Assembly (NCBI RefSeq): GCF_002506515.1 | Contig: NZ_DAXS01000041.1 | Location: 1 to 20,847 of the forward strand | Length of the DNA stretch: 20,847 nucleotides | Source of the DNA: Caldivirga sp. UBA161 | GTDB lineage: Archaea > Thermoproteota > Thermoprotei > Thermoproteales > Thermocladiaceae | Direction: 5' to 3' | In this document: in pieces, positions 20,800-20,847 of the stretch | Layout of the letters: each line of letters starts with the position of its first letter | Position numbering within the stretch: the stretch's first letter is position 1 | Position numbers and translations under genes: made by a program | Notes under the pieces: model-generated | Told to the model about the DNA's origin: nothing | The model's database searches: none | The model's input: the letters and a program-made list of their open reading frames with translations, nothing else

Positions 20800-20847
20800 C
20801 ACCTTATAACGATGCTTTAAACCACCGTTCGCCTGGGAGTGGTTTTA

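Noticed and set aside
20811..20847. Possible split tRNA half after the promoter at 20791, since relatives are known for split tRNAs.
   Set aside because: No D-arm, anticodon or T-arm consensus can be read in the bases available.

Overview
The window looks like chromosomal DNA of a hyperthermophilic crenarchaeon of the Thermoproteales, most likely the Caldivirga/Vulcanisaeta group. This rests on archaeal ribosomal proteins (eS30, eL15), an archaeal-type alanyl-tRNA synthetase with an N-terminal zinc region, an A-type ATP synthase proteolipid, a DUF99 protein, AGG/ATA/TTA-rich codon use, and very compact genes behind TATA boxes about 26 bases before the start codon. The genus is an inference; there is no rRNA gene to anchor it.

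Layout. 1-1293 (minus): large hypothetical protein cut by the window edge, with a LAGLIDADG-like motif. 1410-1571: eS30, apparently with an ACG start. 1572-1793: C-depleted GT-rich spacer. 1794-3311: hypothetical gene plus a CxxCxxCC (YkgJ-type) protein. 3321-3764 (minus): hypothetical. 3819-3975: putative C/D box sRNA and a perfect 20-bp palindrome. 4010-4282 (minus) ATP synthase K and 4340-5035 hemD diverge from one shared TATA region. 5119-5226: orphan reading frame. 5291-6439: radical SAM/SPASM protein. 6523-6572: second C/D box sRNA. 6709-7014 (minus): AbrB-like protein. 7141-9831: alaS. 11754-9833 (minus): two-gene operon of a SIS sugar-isomerase-like protein and a DUF1343 (NamZ-like, GH171) protein. 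11862-13552: coupled P-loop/deoxyribosyltransferase-like fusion and DUF99. 14961-13549 (minus): phosphohexomutase. 15580-15023 (minus): eL15. 15625-15800 (minus): decayed TnpB tail. 15914-18820: heparinase II/III-like protein. 18899-20687: oppD and oppF. 20694-20847: structured IS200/IS605-like sequence and a promoter leading out of the window.

Functional threads. hemD and the radical SAM protein suggest tetrapyrrole (heme/siroheme) synthesis. The SIS/NamZ-like pair, the phosphohexomutase and the heparinase-like enzyme with Opp-type ATPases suggest breakdown and uptake of amino-sugar or uronate polymers, which is unexpected for a cell without murein. The least explained unit is the coupled P-loop/NDT-like fusion with DUF99. 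Most first genes appear leaderless or nearly so, while genes inside operons carry GGTGA/GAGGTG-type ribosome sites; this helps correct several start codons.
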